Assembly: GCA_019114945.1 (NCBI GenBank)
Contig: DXEN01000010.1
Span: forward strand, 1-64,000
Direction of reading: 5' to 3'
DNA: 64,000 bases
Source of the DNA: Candidatus Parabacteroides intestinigallinarum
Lineage (GTDB): Bacteria > Bacteroidota > Bacteroidia > Bacteroidales > Tannerellaceae
Shown here: one piece after another, positions 19,882 through 30,519 of the stretch
How positions within the stretch are numbered: the first letter of the stretch is position 1
Layout of the letters: every line of letters starts with the position of its first letter
Position numbers and translations under genes: made by a program
Notes under the pieces: generated by a model
The model's input: only the letters and a program-made list of their open reading frames with translations
The model's database searches: none
Told to the model about the DNA's origin: nothing

Positions 19882-21309
19882 ATGGGAAACCCAAAAGCAT
19901 TTCTTACGATACACAGACAAGAGGCGGGTTATCGGCCCGTACACGAGCGCATAGATGATTTCAGCGAGGTAGAGCAAACCCTCAATAGCACCGACCGCCG
20001 CACGCAAGCCTCGCGCTGCATGGATTGCGGCGTGCCCTTCTGCCACTGGGCGTGCCCGCTCGGCAACAAACAACCGGAATGGCAGGATATGCTGTACAAA
20101 GGACGCTGGCGCGACGCTTACCTGACGCTGGCGCAAACCGACGATTTCCCCGAATTCACCGGGCGCGTCTGTCCCGCCCTCTGCGAGCAGAGCTGCGTGC
20201 TGAAGTTGAGTTGCGACGAGCCGGTCACCATCCGCGAGAACGAGGCGGCCATCGTGGAGGCGGCTTTCCGCGAGGGCTATATCCAGCCCATCCAACCCGT
20301 CCGCAACGGCAAGCGGGTGGCGGTAATCGGGAGCGGCCCCGCCGGACTGACCGTCGCCAACCGGCTGAACCGGAAAGGCTACGAGGTGACCGTCTTCGAG
20401 AAAGACGAGCTGCCGGGCGGCCTGCTGCGCTTCGGCATCCCGAACTTCAAGTTAGGGAAAAACATCATCGACCGCCGCCTGCGCATCTTGCGGGAGGAAG
20501 GCATCCAGTTCAGGACGAACACGATGGTCGGGAAAGAGATATTGGCGCGGGAGGTGGTCGATACGTTCGACGCGGTCTGCGTGGCGATTGGCGCCGAGGT
20601 ACCTCGCGACCTTCCCGTCGAGGGTCGTAACCTGCGGGGCATCCACTTCGCCTTGGAATTGCTGGGCCAACAGAACCGCGTATTGGAAGGAATCGCCATT
20701 CCACCGAAGAATTTAATCAACTGCAAAGGCAAGAAGGTGCTGATTATCGGTGGAGGCGACACGGGAAGCGATTGCGTCGGCACGGCGAACCGCCAAGGGG
20801 CCGCCAGCGTCACCCAGATCGAGATCCTGCCGAAACCGCCCGTCGGCTACAACTCGGCGACACCTTGGCCCATGTATCCCAAGATACTGAAGACAACCAG
20901 CAGCCACGAGGAAGGTTGCGAGCGGCGCTGGAGCTTGGCGTCGAACCGCTTCGTCGGCGAGCGGAACAACGTGCGGGGCGTCGAGGTGGAAGAGGTCGAA
21001 TGGCTGCCCGCGCCTGACGGAGGACGCCCCGTCATGCGGCCCACCGGCAAGCGCGAGGTAATAGAGGCCGACTTGGTATTCCTTGCCATGGGCTTCCTAC
21101 ATCCGGAGCAAGAGGGATTGGTGAAAGAGCTCCAACTGGCGACGGACGCACAGAAGAACATCGCCACCGACGCGAACGGACAGATAGCGGGCGGGAAAAT
21201 CTTCGCCTGTGGCGACGCCGTGAGCGGGGCGAGCCTCGTGGTGAAGGCGATGGCCTCCGGCCGGAAAACTGCCGAAGCCATCGACCGTTTCCTGTCCCCT
21301 ACGCCGTAG
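19882..21309 (+). CDS. gltD: Glutamate synthase small subunit
   Basis: Cys-rich CMDCGVPFCHWACPLGN, FAD motif VIGSGPAGLTVANRLNRKG. Confidence 0.97.
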   Translation: MGNPKAFLTIHRQEAGYRPVHERIDDFSEVEQTLNSTDRRTQASRCMDCGVPFCHWACPLGNKQPEWQDMLYKGRWRDAYLTLAQTDDFPEFTGRVCPALCEQSCVLKLSCDEPVTIRENEAAIVEAAFREGYIQPIQPVRNGKRVAVIGSGPAGLTVANRLNRKGYEVTVFEKDELPGGLLRFGIPNFKLGKNIIDRRLRILREEGIQFRTNTMVGKEILAREVVDTFDAVCVAIGAEVPRDLPVEGRNLRGIHFALELLGQQNRVLEGIAIPPKNLINCKGKKVLIIGGGDTGSDCVGTANRQGAASVTQIEILPKPPVGYNSATPWPMYPKILKTTSSHEEGCERRWSLASNRFVGERNNVRGVEVEEVEWLPAPDGGRPVMRPTGKREVIEADLVFLAMGFLHPEQEGLVKELQLATDAQKNIATDANGQIAGGKIFACGDAVSGASLVVKAMASGRKTAEAIDRFLSPTP

Positions 21310-21489
21310 GCAATCGATTTCCTTGCGGAAATCGCTTCCCACACGCTGTGGCAACGAATTTCTTCGTGGAAATCGCTTCCCACACGCTGTGGCAACGAAT
21401 TTCTTCGCGGAAATTTACTCCCTACGCCGTAGGCTACCGATTTCTTCGTGGAAATTCGCTCCCTACGCCGTAGGCTACCGGAAATCCCG
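21298..21489. repeat. Array G: 41-nt tandem repeat of two alternating palindromes
   Basis: CCTACGCCGTAGG or CCACACGCTGTGG at 21298, 21339, 21380, 21421, 21462, exact 41-nt step, with (C)GAATTTCTTCGTGGAAAT(C)G palindromes between. Confidence 0.95.
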
Positions 21490-21545
21490 CTTTGAAAGTT
21501 TGAAATCATAAATTTGAAATCATAAATCATAAATTCGAAACGACT

Positions 21546-23210
21546 ATGTGTGGCATAACAGCGATATTCAACGTACACGAAGGCACCGCTGCCTTACGTA
21601 AACAAGTATTAGAGATGAGTAAACGAATCCGCCATCGCGGACCGGATTGGAGCGGCGTCTACCAAGGCAAGACCGCCATCTTGGCGCACGAGCGCCTTTC
21701 CATCGTAGACCCCGCCTCCGGCGGGCAACCCCTCGTGAGCCCCGATGGGAAACAAATCCTATGCGTCAACGGCGAGATTTACAACCATCGCGAGCTGCGA
21801 GAGCGGCTCAAAGACAAATACGAGTTCCAGACCGGCTCCGACTGCGAGGTGATACTGGCCCTCTACCGCGAGAAAGGCATCCATTTCATCGAGGATTTGA
21901 ACGGCATCTTCGCCTTCGCCCTCTACGACGAGGAGAAAGATGTTTACTTGATTGCCCGCGACGCGATCGGCGTGATTCCCCTTTACATCGGTTACGACGA
22001 CGCCGGACACCTCATGGTCTCCTCCGAGCTGAAAGGCCTGGAAGGCTTCGCCTCGCATTACGAACCTTTCCTGCCGGGACATTATTTCTATAGCGAGGAC
22101 AACGCGCTGACCCGCTGGTACGAACGCGACTGGATGGACTACGACAACGTAAAAGAGAACCCCGCCGATCCGCATGCGCTTCACGACGCGCTGGAGGCCG
22201 CCGTACGCCGCCAGCTGATGAGCGACGTGCCTTACGGCGTGCTTTTATCCGGTGGATTGGACTCTTCCATCACCTCCGCCATCGCCAAGAAATACGCAGC
22301 GAAACGGGTGGAGACCGACGGCAAGGCGGACGCATGGTGGCCGCGGCTCCACTCCTTCGCCATCGGGCTGAAAGGAGCGCCCGACCTCGCCGCCGCCCGC
22401 AAGGTGGCCGACGCAATCGGTACGGTGCATCACGAGATTCATTACACGCTCCAAGAGGGGCTGGATGCGTTAAGCGACGTCATCTACCACATCGAGACCT
22501 ACGACGTGACCACCGTACGCGCCTCCACGCCGATGTACCTGCTCGCCCGTGTCATCAAAAGCATGGGCATCAAGATGGTGCTGAGCGGCGAGGGCGCCGA
22601 CGAGGTATTCGGGGGCTACCTCTACTTCCATAAGGCGCCGGACGCGCGGGCGTTCCACGAGGAGACGCTGCGCAAACTCTCCAAGCTCCACCTCTACGAC
22701 TGCCTGCGGGCGAACAAATCGCTGGCGGCTTGGGGCGTGGAGGGCCGGGTGCCCTTCCTCGACAAGGAATTCCTCGATGTGGCAATGCGTCTCAATCCCG
22801 CCGCCAAGATGTGCCCGGGTCGTACGATCGAGAAGAAAATCCTGCGCGAGGCCTTCACCGATATGCTTCCCGAGGAAATCGTATGGCGGCAGAAGGAGCA
22901 GTTCTCCGACGGCGTAGGCTACGGCTGGATCGACACGCTGAAGCGAATCACCGCCGAGGCCGTCAGCGACGACGAAATGGCCCGCACCGCCGAGCGTTTC
23001 CCCATCAATCCGCCCCGCAACAAGGAGGAGTATTACTACCGCTCCCTCTTCGAGGAGCATTTCCCCAGCGAGAGCGCGGCGCACAGCGTGCCCTCCGTGC
23101 CGAGCGTGGCCTGCTCCACGGCGGAGGCGTTGGCGTGGGACGCCGCCTTCCAAAACATGAACGAGCCCAGCGGACGCGCCGTGAAAGGCGTTCACGAGGC
23201 GGCTTATTAA
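21546..23210 (+). CDS. asnB: Asparagine synthase B (glutamine-hydrolysing)
   Basis: MCGITAIFNVHEG; LLSGGLDSSITSAIAKKYA. Confidence 0.96.
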   Translation: MCGITAIFNVHEGTAALRKQVLEMSKRIRHRGPDWSGVYQGKTAILAHERLSIVDPASGGQPLVSPDGKQILCVNGEIYNHRELRERLKDKYEFQTGSDCEVILALYREKGIHFIEDLNGIFAFALYDEEKDVYLIARDAIGVIPLYIGYDDAGHLMVSSELKGLEGFASHYEPFLPGHYFYSEDNALTRWYERDWMDYDNVKENPADPHALHDALEAAVRRQLMSDVPYGVLLSGGLDSSITSAIAKKYAAKRVETDGKADAWWPRLHSFAIGLKGAPDLAAARKVADAIGTVHHEIHYTLQEGLDALSDVIYHIETYDVTTVRASTPMYLLARVIKSMGIKMVLSGEGADEVFGGYLYFHKAPDARAFHEETLRKLSKLHLYDCLRANKSLAAWGVEGRVPFLDKEFLDVAMRLNPAAKMCPGRTIEKKILREAFTDMLPEEIVWRQKEQFSDGVGYGWIDTLKRITAEAVSDDEMARTAERFPINPPRNKEEYYYRSLFEEHFPSESAAHSVPSVPSVACSTAEALAWDAAFQNMNEPSGRAVKGVHEAAY

Positions 23211-23233
23211 GTCTATTTCACGTTTTTATAACG

Positions 23234-23274
23234 AAACACGCCAACTTTTTACACAATAAAGGTTGGCGCGTTCC
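23234..23274 (+). terminator. Stem-loop after asnB
   Basis: AACACGCCAAC ... GTTGGCGCGTT then CCATTTTTA. Confidence 0.55.
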
Positions 23275-23284
23275 ATTTTTATCC

Positions 23285-23292
23285 TACCTTTG
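23285..23292 (+). promoter_or_regulatory. -7 box TACCTTTG
   Basis: TAnnTTTG, 33 nt before the ATG at 23326; TTGG upstream at -33-like spacing. Confidence 0.65.
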
Positions 23293-23325
23293 TAAGCTAA
23301 TAAAACTTTATAAACAGAATCGCGT

Positions 23326-25005
23326 ATGAAGAAAATCTTTACAAGTATCAGTGTAGCGGCGGCCGCCTTATTCTTATCGGTAGCCCCGACACAAGCACAG
23401 CAACGGCAAATCACCGACCAGGAGAAGGTCGCTTTCGTAAAAGCGGCCGTTCCGGCGATGTTGGATCAATTCAAGCAAATCACGGGCATTGACATCGTTT
23501 CCTTCGCGAATCCCGATATCAAGGACGTGATCAGCTCTCCGCTGTTCGGCGTGCAAAACGGTATGCTCCGTGCCGCCACGACGACCTCGTTGACGCTGCA
23601 ACCGGATAGTGTTATCCTCGATTTAAGCAATGTCGATTTAGGATTGGATGGCATGATGGGCGGATTGGCCGGTCAATTCTTGAACAGTGTAAAACTAACA
23701 TTCGGCGAGTACAAAGACTTCACGATGACCACGCCCGACGGGCAAGGCATCGAGGTTAGCATCCCGCAAACGATATCCACCAATCTATTGGGGATGTTCG
23801 ATGTATCTTTAAATGTCGCTATCGGCGATAAAACGGGCCTACTTCCTTTCAACTCGCTTTCCGCGAATTTGGATTTAGGTGGCCTCGACGCTTTTCTTGG
23901 CTCGATGGGTATAGAGAGTGGTTCCTTGTTCACGATGAAAGAGACGGGGTCGAATGGCAAATATGCGTACGACATTACGTTAGGCGAGACGCTGCGGGCG
24001 TTAATCGCCTCTGGGATGATAGCTGAGGACACGGAAGAGGATCCGGACGCGACCATCGAAATTACGATTCCGGAGAACGTCCTTATCAATGTGGATATGT
24101 CAACCGTCCAGACCAGCGCGACTATCGACGCGAGCGTATCTACCGTTCAGCCTACCGCGACCCTTCCGATGGGTGATGCTACCGTTTATCTGAACGCGAA
24201 AGAACTCTTGAATGGCGGCTTCAAGACCGACTCCATTGTTTTTGTCAGCTACGAGGATGGCGAAATCGCGGACTATGACAAAGTAGAGATCAGCAATACA
24301 GTGGAATTAGATAAGAATGCGGTAAAACGCGTCTTCACTACTTATTACAAAGATGAGACGACGAATGGAGAGTGGAAATTTGATACTGAAAAGACTCGCT
24401 ATTGGGTGGGGAATCACGAATTGGACAATAAGAACCTGATTTATTCGCTCATGCAAGGTCTTATCGCGGATATGACGGCAGGGACGCTAACGACTTCTTT
24501 CGAACTGGTAACTACTACGAAGGTAGATGATCCTGAGAGCGAGGGCGTTATCACCGAGATAATCGACGCGGAAACCTCGATGGGCACGGAAGGAGGCTTA
24601 ATCAATATATTGGTAGACGATGGCAACGAGGAAAACGGAGAAATATTGAATGTAGAAGTCAACATCCCGTTGAACAGCAAGACCGTCAGCGCGGCTTTCA
24701 AGCTGAAAAGCAGCGATTCTCCGATCGCTACGCTCTACCTGACCTCGAATATGATGAGCATCATCACCGACAACGAGGCTATCGAGAACGACGTACAAGC
24801 GCTGAAAGTCTCCTCTACCCCGAACGGGCTTTATGTACAGAACGGAAAGGGTAACTACGTAATCATTAATATGGTAGGTAAAGTAGTCGCCAACGGCATC
24901 ATCACAAGCGACCAGCAATACATCAATTTGTCCATCCCCAAAGGAATCTACATGATTTCCATCAATCAAGAGGGTGAGCAAAAGACGATTAAATTCGCGA
25001 AATAA
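23326..25005 (+). CDS. Secreted hypothetical protein with C-terminal type IX-like sorting domain
   Basis: Signal peptide; C-terminus NGLYVQNGKGNYVIINMVGKVVANGIITSDQQYINLSIPKGIYMISINQEGEQKTIKFAK. Confidence 0.7.
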   Translation: MKKIFTSISVAAAALFLSVAPTQAQQRQITDQEKVAFVKAAVPAMLDQFKQITGIDIVSFANPDIKDVISSPLFGVQNGMLRAATTTSLTLQPDSVILDLSNVDLGLDGMMGGLAGQFLNSVKLTFGEYKDFTMTTPDGQGIEVSIPQTISTNLLGMFDVSLNVAIGDKTGLLPFNSLSANLDLGGLDAFLGSMGIESGSLFTMKETGSNGKYAYDITLGETLRALIASGMIAEDTEEDPDATIEITIPENVLINVDMSTVQTSATIDASVSTVQPTATLPMGDATVYLNAKELLNGGFKTDSIVFVSYEDGEIADYDKVEISNTVELDKNAVKRVFTTYYKDETTNGEWKFDTEKTRYWVGNHELDNKNLIYSLMQGLIADMTAGTLTTSFELVTTTKVDDPESEGVITEIIDAETSMGTEGGLINILVDDGNEENGEILNVEVNIPLNSKTVSAAFKLKSSDSPIATLYLTSNMMSIITDNEAIENDVQALKVSSTPNGLYVQNGKGNYVIINMVGKVVANGIITSDQQYINLSIPKGIYMISINQEGEQKTIKFAK

Positions 25006-25032
25006 CACCTTTTTATAGATTACTTACGGTAA

Positions 25033-25070
25033 AAGGGATCATCCGAATCATACGGGTGATCCCTTCTTTT
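25033..25070 (+). terminator. Intrinsic terminator
   Basis: AAGGGATCATCCG / CGGGTGATCCCTT then CTTTTT. Confidence 0.8.
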
Positions 25071-25071
25071 T

Positions 25072-25195
25072 ATGCACCTATGTTCTCCGGCCAACGCACA
25101 TATGTGTCTTTGCCAACACACGTATGTTAAAATGCGAACGCACGTACGTGTCTTCACTAACGCACGTATGTTAAAATACCAACACACCTATGTTC
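25072..25195. repeat. Array D: 22-nt period, core (G/A)CAC(G/C)TATGT
   Basis: Six units at 25074, 25096, 25118, 25140, 25162, 25184; linkers also match array H. Confidence 0.95.
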
Positions 25196-25368
25196 CTTTC
25201 AGCCCCCACTCCGACGCTTTATCCGAATAATTATAAATTGAAACAAAAACAGCATAGTTTGATTATTATTTGATAGTATAGAACCCTATAAATATATCAA
25301 ACTATTATTATCAATAGATTTATATCTCTTTTAGTCACCTATCGCTACAACACAAAAGCAAAATATCA

Positions 25369-25376
25369 TACATTTG
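25369..25376 (+). promoter_or_regulatory. -7 box TACATTTG for dapF
   Basis: TAnnTTTG, 49 nt upstream of the dapF ATG. Confidence 0.65.
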
Positions 25377-25424
25377 CACAAGAATAAAGCAAAAAGAAAC
25401 AATATACAGAATAAACAAAACAAA

Positions 25425-26234
25425 ATGGCAAATCTAATTAAGTTCTCAAAGATGCAAGGAGCCGGAAACGACTACATATATATAAATACGATGCTCTATC
25501 CCATCGCCCAGCCCGAACAACTCTCCATGCGCTGGAGCCAACCGCATACAGGCATTGGTTCGGATGGCTTGGTACTGATTGGCGCCTCCGATATCGCCGA
25601 CTTCAGCATGCGCATTTACAATGCGGATGGCTCGGAGGCGAAAATGTGTGGCAACGCTTCCCGTTGCATCGGCAAATATGTATACGAGAACGGATTGACC
25701 ACCAAACGGACAATCACCTTGGAAACGCGGTCGGGTGTCAAGACCTTGCGTTTAAACATAGAGGACGAGAAAGTATCCGAAATCACGGTCGATATGGGCA
25801 ACCCGTTAGTCGGTCCGGTAGCGATCGATATCGAGGTAGCGGGAGAAACATACAAGGGGACGGTCGTCTCGATGGGAAATCCTCATTTGGTTATTTTCGT
25901 GGATGATTTAGACAAGATTGATTTACCCAAGGTGGGCCCCCTGTTAGAGACCCATCCCCTTTTCCCGGATCGGACAAACGTGGAATTCGCGCAAGTACGG
26001 ACACCCGGCGAGGTACGTATGCGCGTCTGGGAACGCGGATCCGGAATCACGCAGGCTTGCGGGACGGGCGCTTGCGCGACAGCGGTAGCCGGCATCGTGA
26101 ACGGGAAAACCGAACGAGAGACAACGATTATCATGGATGGAGGAGCTTTGCGCATAGAATGGCCGACAGACCACGGCCCCGTACGCATGACCGGCAACGC
26201 CACCCATGTATTCGATGGCTTTATCGAGGCTTAG
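25425..26234 (+). CDS. dapF: Diaminopimelate epimerase
   Basis: [39 protein letters not shown]. Confidence 0.96.
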   Translation: MANLIKFSKMQGAGNDYIYINTMLYPIAQPEQLSMRWSQPHTGIGSDGLVLIGASDIADFSMRIYNADGSEAKMCGNASRCIGKYVYENGLTTKRTITLETRSGVKTLRLNIEDEKVSEITVDMGNPLVGPVAIDIEVAGETYKGTVVSMGNPHLVIFVDDLDKIDLPKVGPLLETHPLFPDRTNVEFAQVRTPGEVRMRVWERGSGITQACGTGACATAVAGIVNGKTERETTIIMDGGALRIEWPTDHGPVRMTGNATHVFDGFIEA

Positions 26235-26298
26235 ACACATCACAAAACAAGAAAAGGAAAATAAACATGCATATAAACATAAAACAAATCAACTGAGT

Positions 26299-27528
26299 AT
26301 GGCACTAATCAATGAACATTTCTTGAAATTGGAAAGTAGTTATCTCTTTTCCGACATCGCTAAGAAAATAAACACTTTCAAAGTGACACACCCCAAGGAA
26401 AAAATTATTCGCATGGGCATTGGCGACGTTACACAGCCACTGGCACCGGCGGTGATCGAGGCGATGCACAAGGCCGTCGATGAAATGGCGCATAAAGCGA
26501 CTTTCCATGGCTACGGTCCCGAACAAGGCTATTCGTTCCTGATCGACGCCATCATCAAAAACGACTACGCGGCACGGGGTATCTTTATCGAGCCAAGCGA
26601 GGTCTTCATCAGCGATGGAGCGAAAAGCGATTGCGGGAACATCGGCGATATGCTCCGCCACGACAACAGTATCGGGGTAATGGATCCCGTCTACCCGGTG
26701 TATATCGACTCGAATGTCATGAGCGGGCGCACGGGAACTTTCCAGGACGGACGTTGGAGCGATGTGGTGTACATCCCTTGTACGGAAAAAAATCATTTCA
26801 TCCCCGACCTGCCGAGTCGCCGGGTAGACATCCTCTATCTCTGCTACCCGAACAACCCGACCGGCACGACCCTCTCCAAGGAAGAATTAAAGAAATGGGT
26901 CAACTACGCTTTGGCGAACGACGCGATCATCATGTACGACTCGGCCTACGAGGCTTATATACAAGACTCTTCCATTCCCCACTCGATCTACGAGATCAAG
27001 GGTGCCAAGAAGGTCGCCATCGAATTCCGGAGTTTCTCGAAAACCGCCGGGTTCACGGGCGTGCGATGTGGCTATACGATCGTCCCCAAGGAACTGCACG
27101 CTTTCACGCTAAGTGGGGAACGTGTGGCGCTGAACCGCCTTTGGAACCGTCGGCAATGTACGAAGTTCAACGGCACCAGCTACATCACCCAACGAGGGGC
27201 GGAGGCGGTCTACTCCGCGGCCGGGAAACGACAAATAAAAGAGACCATTCAATATTATATGACCAACGCGAGGATCATGAAAGAAGGATTACGGAACTGT
27301 GGCCTGACAGTATACGGTGGCGACAACGCACCTTATCTGTGGCTGAAAACCCCGGACAACCTCTCCTCTTGGAAATTCTTTGACAAATTGCTTTACGAGG
27401 TCAAGATCGTCGGGACGCCCGGCGTCGGTTTCGGGCCAAGCGGGGAAGGCTACCTGCGCCTCACCGCCTTTGGCGACCGCGATGATACGATAGAAGCCAT
27501 GGAACGGCTGAGGAAGTGGATCCGTTAA
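26299..27528 (+). CDS. dapL: LL-diaminopimelate aminotransferase
   Basis: [30 protein letters not shown] Lys motif [19 protein letters not shown]. Confidence 0.95.
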   Translation: MALINEHFLKLESSYLFSDIAKKINTFKVTHPKEKIIRMGIGDVTQPLAPAVIEAMHKAVDEMAHKATFHGYGPEQGYSFLIDAIIKNDYAARGIFIEPSEVFISDGAKSDCGNIGDMLRHDNSIGVMDPVYPVYIDSNVMSGRTGTFQDGRWSDVVYIPCTEKNHFIPDLPSRRVDILYLCYPNNPTGTTLSKEELKKWVNYALANDAIIMYDSAYEAYIQDSSIPHSIYEIKGAKKVAIEFRSFSKTAGFTGVRCGYTIVPKELHAFTLSGERVALNRLWNRRQCTKFNGTSYITQRGAEAVYSAAGKRQIKETIQYYMTNARIMKEGLRNCGLTVYGGDNAPYLWLKTPDNLSSWKFFDKLLYEVKIVGTPGVGFGPSGEGYLRLTAFGDRDDTIEAMERLRKWIR

Positions 27529-27585
27529 ACCTCCTCCGCCCGGAAATGAGAAACAGAATGAACACCCATAATCATATTAGGTAGT

Positions 27586-29772
27586 ATGTCAAAATTGAGA
27601 TTTAGAGTTGTAGAATCGGCGTTCGAGAAGAAAGCGGCAGAACTCGCCGCTCCCGCCGAGAGACCCTCCGAGTATTTCGGGGAGTTAGTATTCAACCGGG
27701 AAAAGATGTTTAGGTATCTTCCAAGGAAAGCGTACGAGAAACTGGCGGACTCCATCGACAACGGCACGCCACTGGACCGCGAGACCGCCAACGCCGTAGC
27801 CGCCGGCATGAAGAAATGGGCCATGGAGAAAGGCGCTACCCATTACACGCACTGGTTTCACCCACTGACCGAGGGAACCGCCGAGAAGCACGACGCGTTT
27901 ATCGAGCACGACGGTAAAGGCGGCGTCATGGAGGAGTTCGACGGCAAACTCTTGATCCAGCAAGAGCCGGACGCCTCCAGTTTCCCGAACGGTGGCATCC
28001 GCAACACATTCGAGGCACGCGGCTACTCGGCCTGGGATCCCTCCTCGCCCGCTTTCATCGTAGGCGACACCCTGTGCATCCCGACCATCTTCATCGCTTA
28101 TACCGGCGAGTCGTTGGACTACAAAGCGCCGCTGCTGAAAGCGCTGGAAGCCGTGAACAAGGCGGCGGTGGACGTTTGCCACTACTTCAACCCGGATGTA
28201 AAGAAAGTGTACGCCTATCTGGGCTGGGAACAGGAATATTTCTTAGTCGATGAGGGACTATATGCCGCACGTCCGGATTTATTGATGACCGGTCGCACGC
28301 TGATGGGACACGAGAGTTCCAAGAACCAACAATTGGAAGACCATTACTTCGGGGCGATTCCGACACGCGTCATGGAGTTCATGAAAGAACTGGAAATCGA
28401 GGCGATGCGACTGGGCATTCCCGTCAAGACACGACACAACGAGGTAGCGCCCAACCAGTTCGAGTTGGCACCCATCTTCGAGGAATGCAACCTCGCCAAC
28501 GATCATAACCTGCTGATCATGGCGCTGATGCGCAAGATATCCCGCAAACACGGTTTCCGTGTATTGTTGCACGAGAAACCATTCAAGGGCGTAAATGGCT
28601 CCGGCAAGCACAACAACTGGTCCCTCGGTACCGACACGGGAATCCTATTAATGGGTCCGGGCAAAACGCCGGAGGAGAACCTGCGCTTCATCACTTTTGT
28701 CGTCAACGTCCTAAAGGCGGTCTATACCCACAACGCGTTGCTGAAAGCAAGCATCTCCAGCGCCACCAACGCGCATCGCCTCGGGGCGAACGAGGCTCCT
28801 CCCGCCATCATCTCCAGCTTCTTGGGGGCACAGTTGTCGCGCGTATTGGAGCATTTAGAGAACAGCGCTCCGGAAGACTTCAACTTAGCGGGCAAGCAAG
28901 GGCTGAAACTCGACATCGCCCGCATACCGGAATTGTTGATCGACAATACGGACCGCAACCGGACCTCGCCTTTCGCCTTCACCGGCAACCGTTTCGAATT
29001 CCGCGCCGTAGGATCGTCGGCCAACTGCGCCGCCGCTATGTTGGTACTCAATGCCGCCGTAGCCGAGCAACTAAAACAGTTCAAGGAAGAGGTCGATGCC
29101 AAGATCGCCGATGGAAAAGAGAAATTCGCCGCTATCGTAGAGGTGATTCGGAAGGATATCAAGGAATGCAAGGCCATTCACTTCGACGGCAACGGCTACA
29201 GCGAGGAATGGAAAGCCGAGGCCGCCCGCCGGGGATTGGATTGCGAGACCAGCGTCCCGCTCATCTTCGATGCCTACCTGAGCGATCGCAGCGTGCGCAT
29301 GTTTGAATCGACAGGCGTCATGACGCGCAAGGAACTGGAGGCCCGCAACGAGGTCAAATGGGAGATGTACACCAAAAAGATTCAAATAGAAGCGCGGGTA
29401 TTGGGCGACTTGGCGATGAACCATATCATCCCGATGGCCACTAAATATCAATCGAGCCTGATCGATAACGTTTACAAGATGCGGGAACTGTTCCCGGCGG
29501 AGAAAGCGATCCATCTATCGTCGAAAAACATGGAAATCATCGAAGATATAGCGAACCGTACGATTTTCATCAAAGAGAAAGTGGACGAGATGGTAAACGC
29601 GCGCAAAGTCGCTAACAAAATCGAGAGCCAGCGCGAGAAAGCGATCGCTTATCACGACCAGATCGTCCCGATGATGGAAGCGATCCGCTACCATATTGAC
29701 AAACTGGAATTAGTAGTCGACGACCAAATCTGGACTTTACCGAAATATCGAGAGCTTTTATTTATTCGATAA
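27586..29772 (+). CDS. glnN: Type III glutamine synthetase
   Basis: 728 aa, GSIII-type sequence (THYTHWFHPLTEGTAEKHDAF, RHNEVAPNQFELAPIFEE, GSGKHNNWSLGTD). Confidence 0.96.
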   Translation: MSKLRFRVVESAFEKKAAELAAPAERPSEYFGELVFNREKMFRYLPRKAYEKLADSIDNGTPLDRETANAVAAGMKKWAMEKGATHYTHWFHPLTEGTAEKHDAFIEHDGKGGVMEEFDGKLLIQQEPDASSFPNGGIRNTFEARGYSAWDPSSPAFIVGDTLCIPTIFIAYTGESLDYKAPLLKALEAVNKAAVDVCHYFNPDVKKVYAYLGWEQEYFLVDEGLYAARPDLLMTGRTLMGHESSKNQQLEDHYFGAIPTRVMEFMKELEIEAMRLGIPVKTRHNEVAPNQFELAPIFEECNLANDHNLLIMALMRKISRKHGFRVLLHEKPFKGVNGSGKHNNWSLGTDTGILLMGPGKTPEENLRFITFVVNVLKAVYTHNALLKASISSATNAHRLGANEAPPAIISSFLGAQLSRVLEHLENSAPEDFNLAGKQGLKLDIARIPELLIDNTDRNRTSPFAFTGNRFEFRAVGSSANCAAAMLVLNAAVAEQLKQFKEEVDAKIADGKEKFAAIVEVIRKDIKECKAIHFDGNGYSEEWKAEAARRGLDCETSVPLIFDAYLSDRSVRMFESTGVMTRKELEARNEVKWEMYTKKIQIEARVLGDLAMNHIIPMATKYQSSLIDNVYKMRELFPAEKAIHLSSKNMEIIEDIANRTIFIKEKVDEMVNARKVANKIESQREKAIAYHDQIVPMMEAIRYHIDKLELVVDDQIWTLPKYRELLFIR

Positions 29773-29814
29773 TCTTGTTCAGACATTAGTTTTTGTTGAT
29801 TGTTTTGTGTTTTA

Positions 29815-29853
29815 TGAAGGAAAGGATGCTGCGAAGTATGCCTTTCCTTTTTT
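29815..29853 (+). terminator. Intrinsic terminator after GSIII
   Basis: AAGGAAAGG ... CCTTTCCTTTTTT. Confidence 0.7.
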
Positions 29854-29906
29854 ATACCAGTTAAAATCCGTACATTCGCGTTTATTGTTAAGAAAAGACC
29901 CAAATT

Positions 29907-30167
29907 ATGACATTATCAGCAGAGTTACGAATAAGGCGGGATATTTTCATCGAAAAATATCTCAACAAGATAGACAATATAGAAATGATGATCGAGGTAG
30001 AGCGAGCGACTCGACAGATCTTTTCCCGGCGACAGATGGCCCATCCTTGCATGGTTTACTCGCGGAAAGAGATGGCCGACTCCGTACGGGAAGCGATCAA
30101 GCAAATCGAGAGAGGGGAATATATCACGGATGACAAACTTGAAAAAGAGATAAGGACATGGTGGTAA
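29907..30167 (+). CDS. Putative antitoxin of a type II TA pair
   Basis: 86 aa, overlaps the downstream RelE/ParE-like toxin by 10 nt; -7 box TACATTCG at 29871. Confidence 0.55.
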   Translation: MTLSAELRIRRDIFIEKYLNKIDNIEMMIEVERATRQIFSRRQMAHPCMVYSRKEMADSVREAIKQIERGEYITDDKLEKEIRTWW

Positions 30168-30511
30168 AGATAAAAAATCTCGGATGGTCGATGAGCGCCA
30201 AGGACGATTTAAAATCGATCGCTCTTTATTACAAGAAAAAAGTATCGATAACTTCCTCGATACAAATCATACACGAGCTCCGGACCGATGCCCAGAGCCT
30301 TCTTGAGACGCCGATGATCGGTCAAGTGGAACCCTTGATCAACGACGACATCAATCCATTGGTGAGCGACGGCATCGTTATCTATCGTTATATCATCAGC
30401 GGACATTACAAGATCGTTTACTACATCGCGCAAGATACGATCTGGATCGCCCGCATATTCGAGTGCAGGCAATCACCCGTGAACCAAAAACATCTATTAA
30501 ATAAACAATAA
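30158..30511 (+). CDS. RelE/ParE-superfamily toxin
   Basis: AKDDLKSIALYYKKKVSITSSIQIIHELRTDAQSLLETPMIGQVEPLI...YRYIISGHYKIVYYIAQDTIWIARIFECRQSP. Confidence 0.75.
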   Translation: MVVKIKNLGWSMSAKDDLKSIALYYKKKVSITSSIQIIHELRTDAQSLLETPMIGQVEPLINDDINPLVSDGIVIYRYIISGHYKIVYYIAQDTIWIARIFECRQSPVNQKHLLNKQ

Positions 30512-30519
30512 TATACCCT

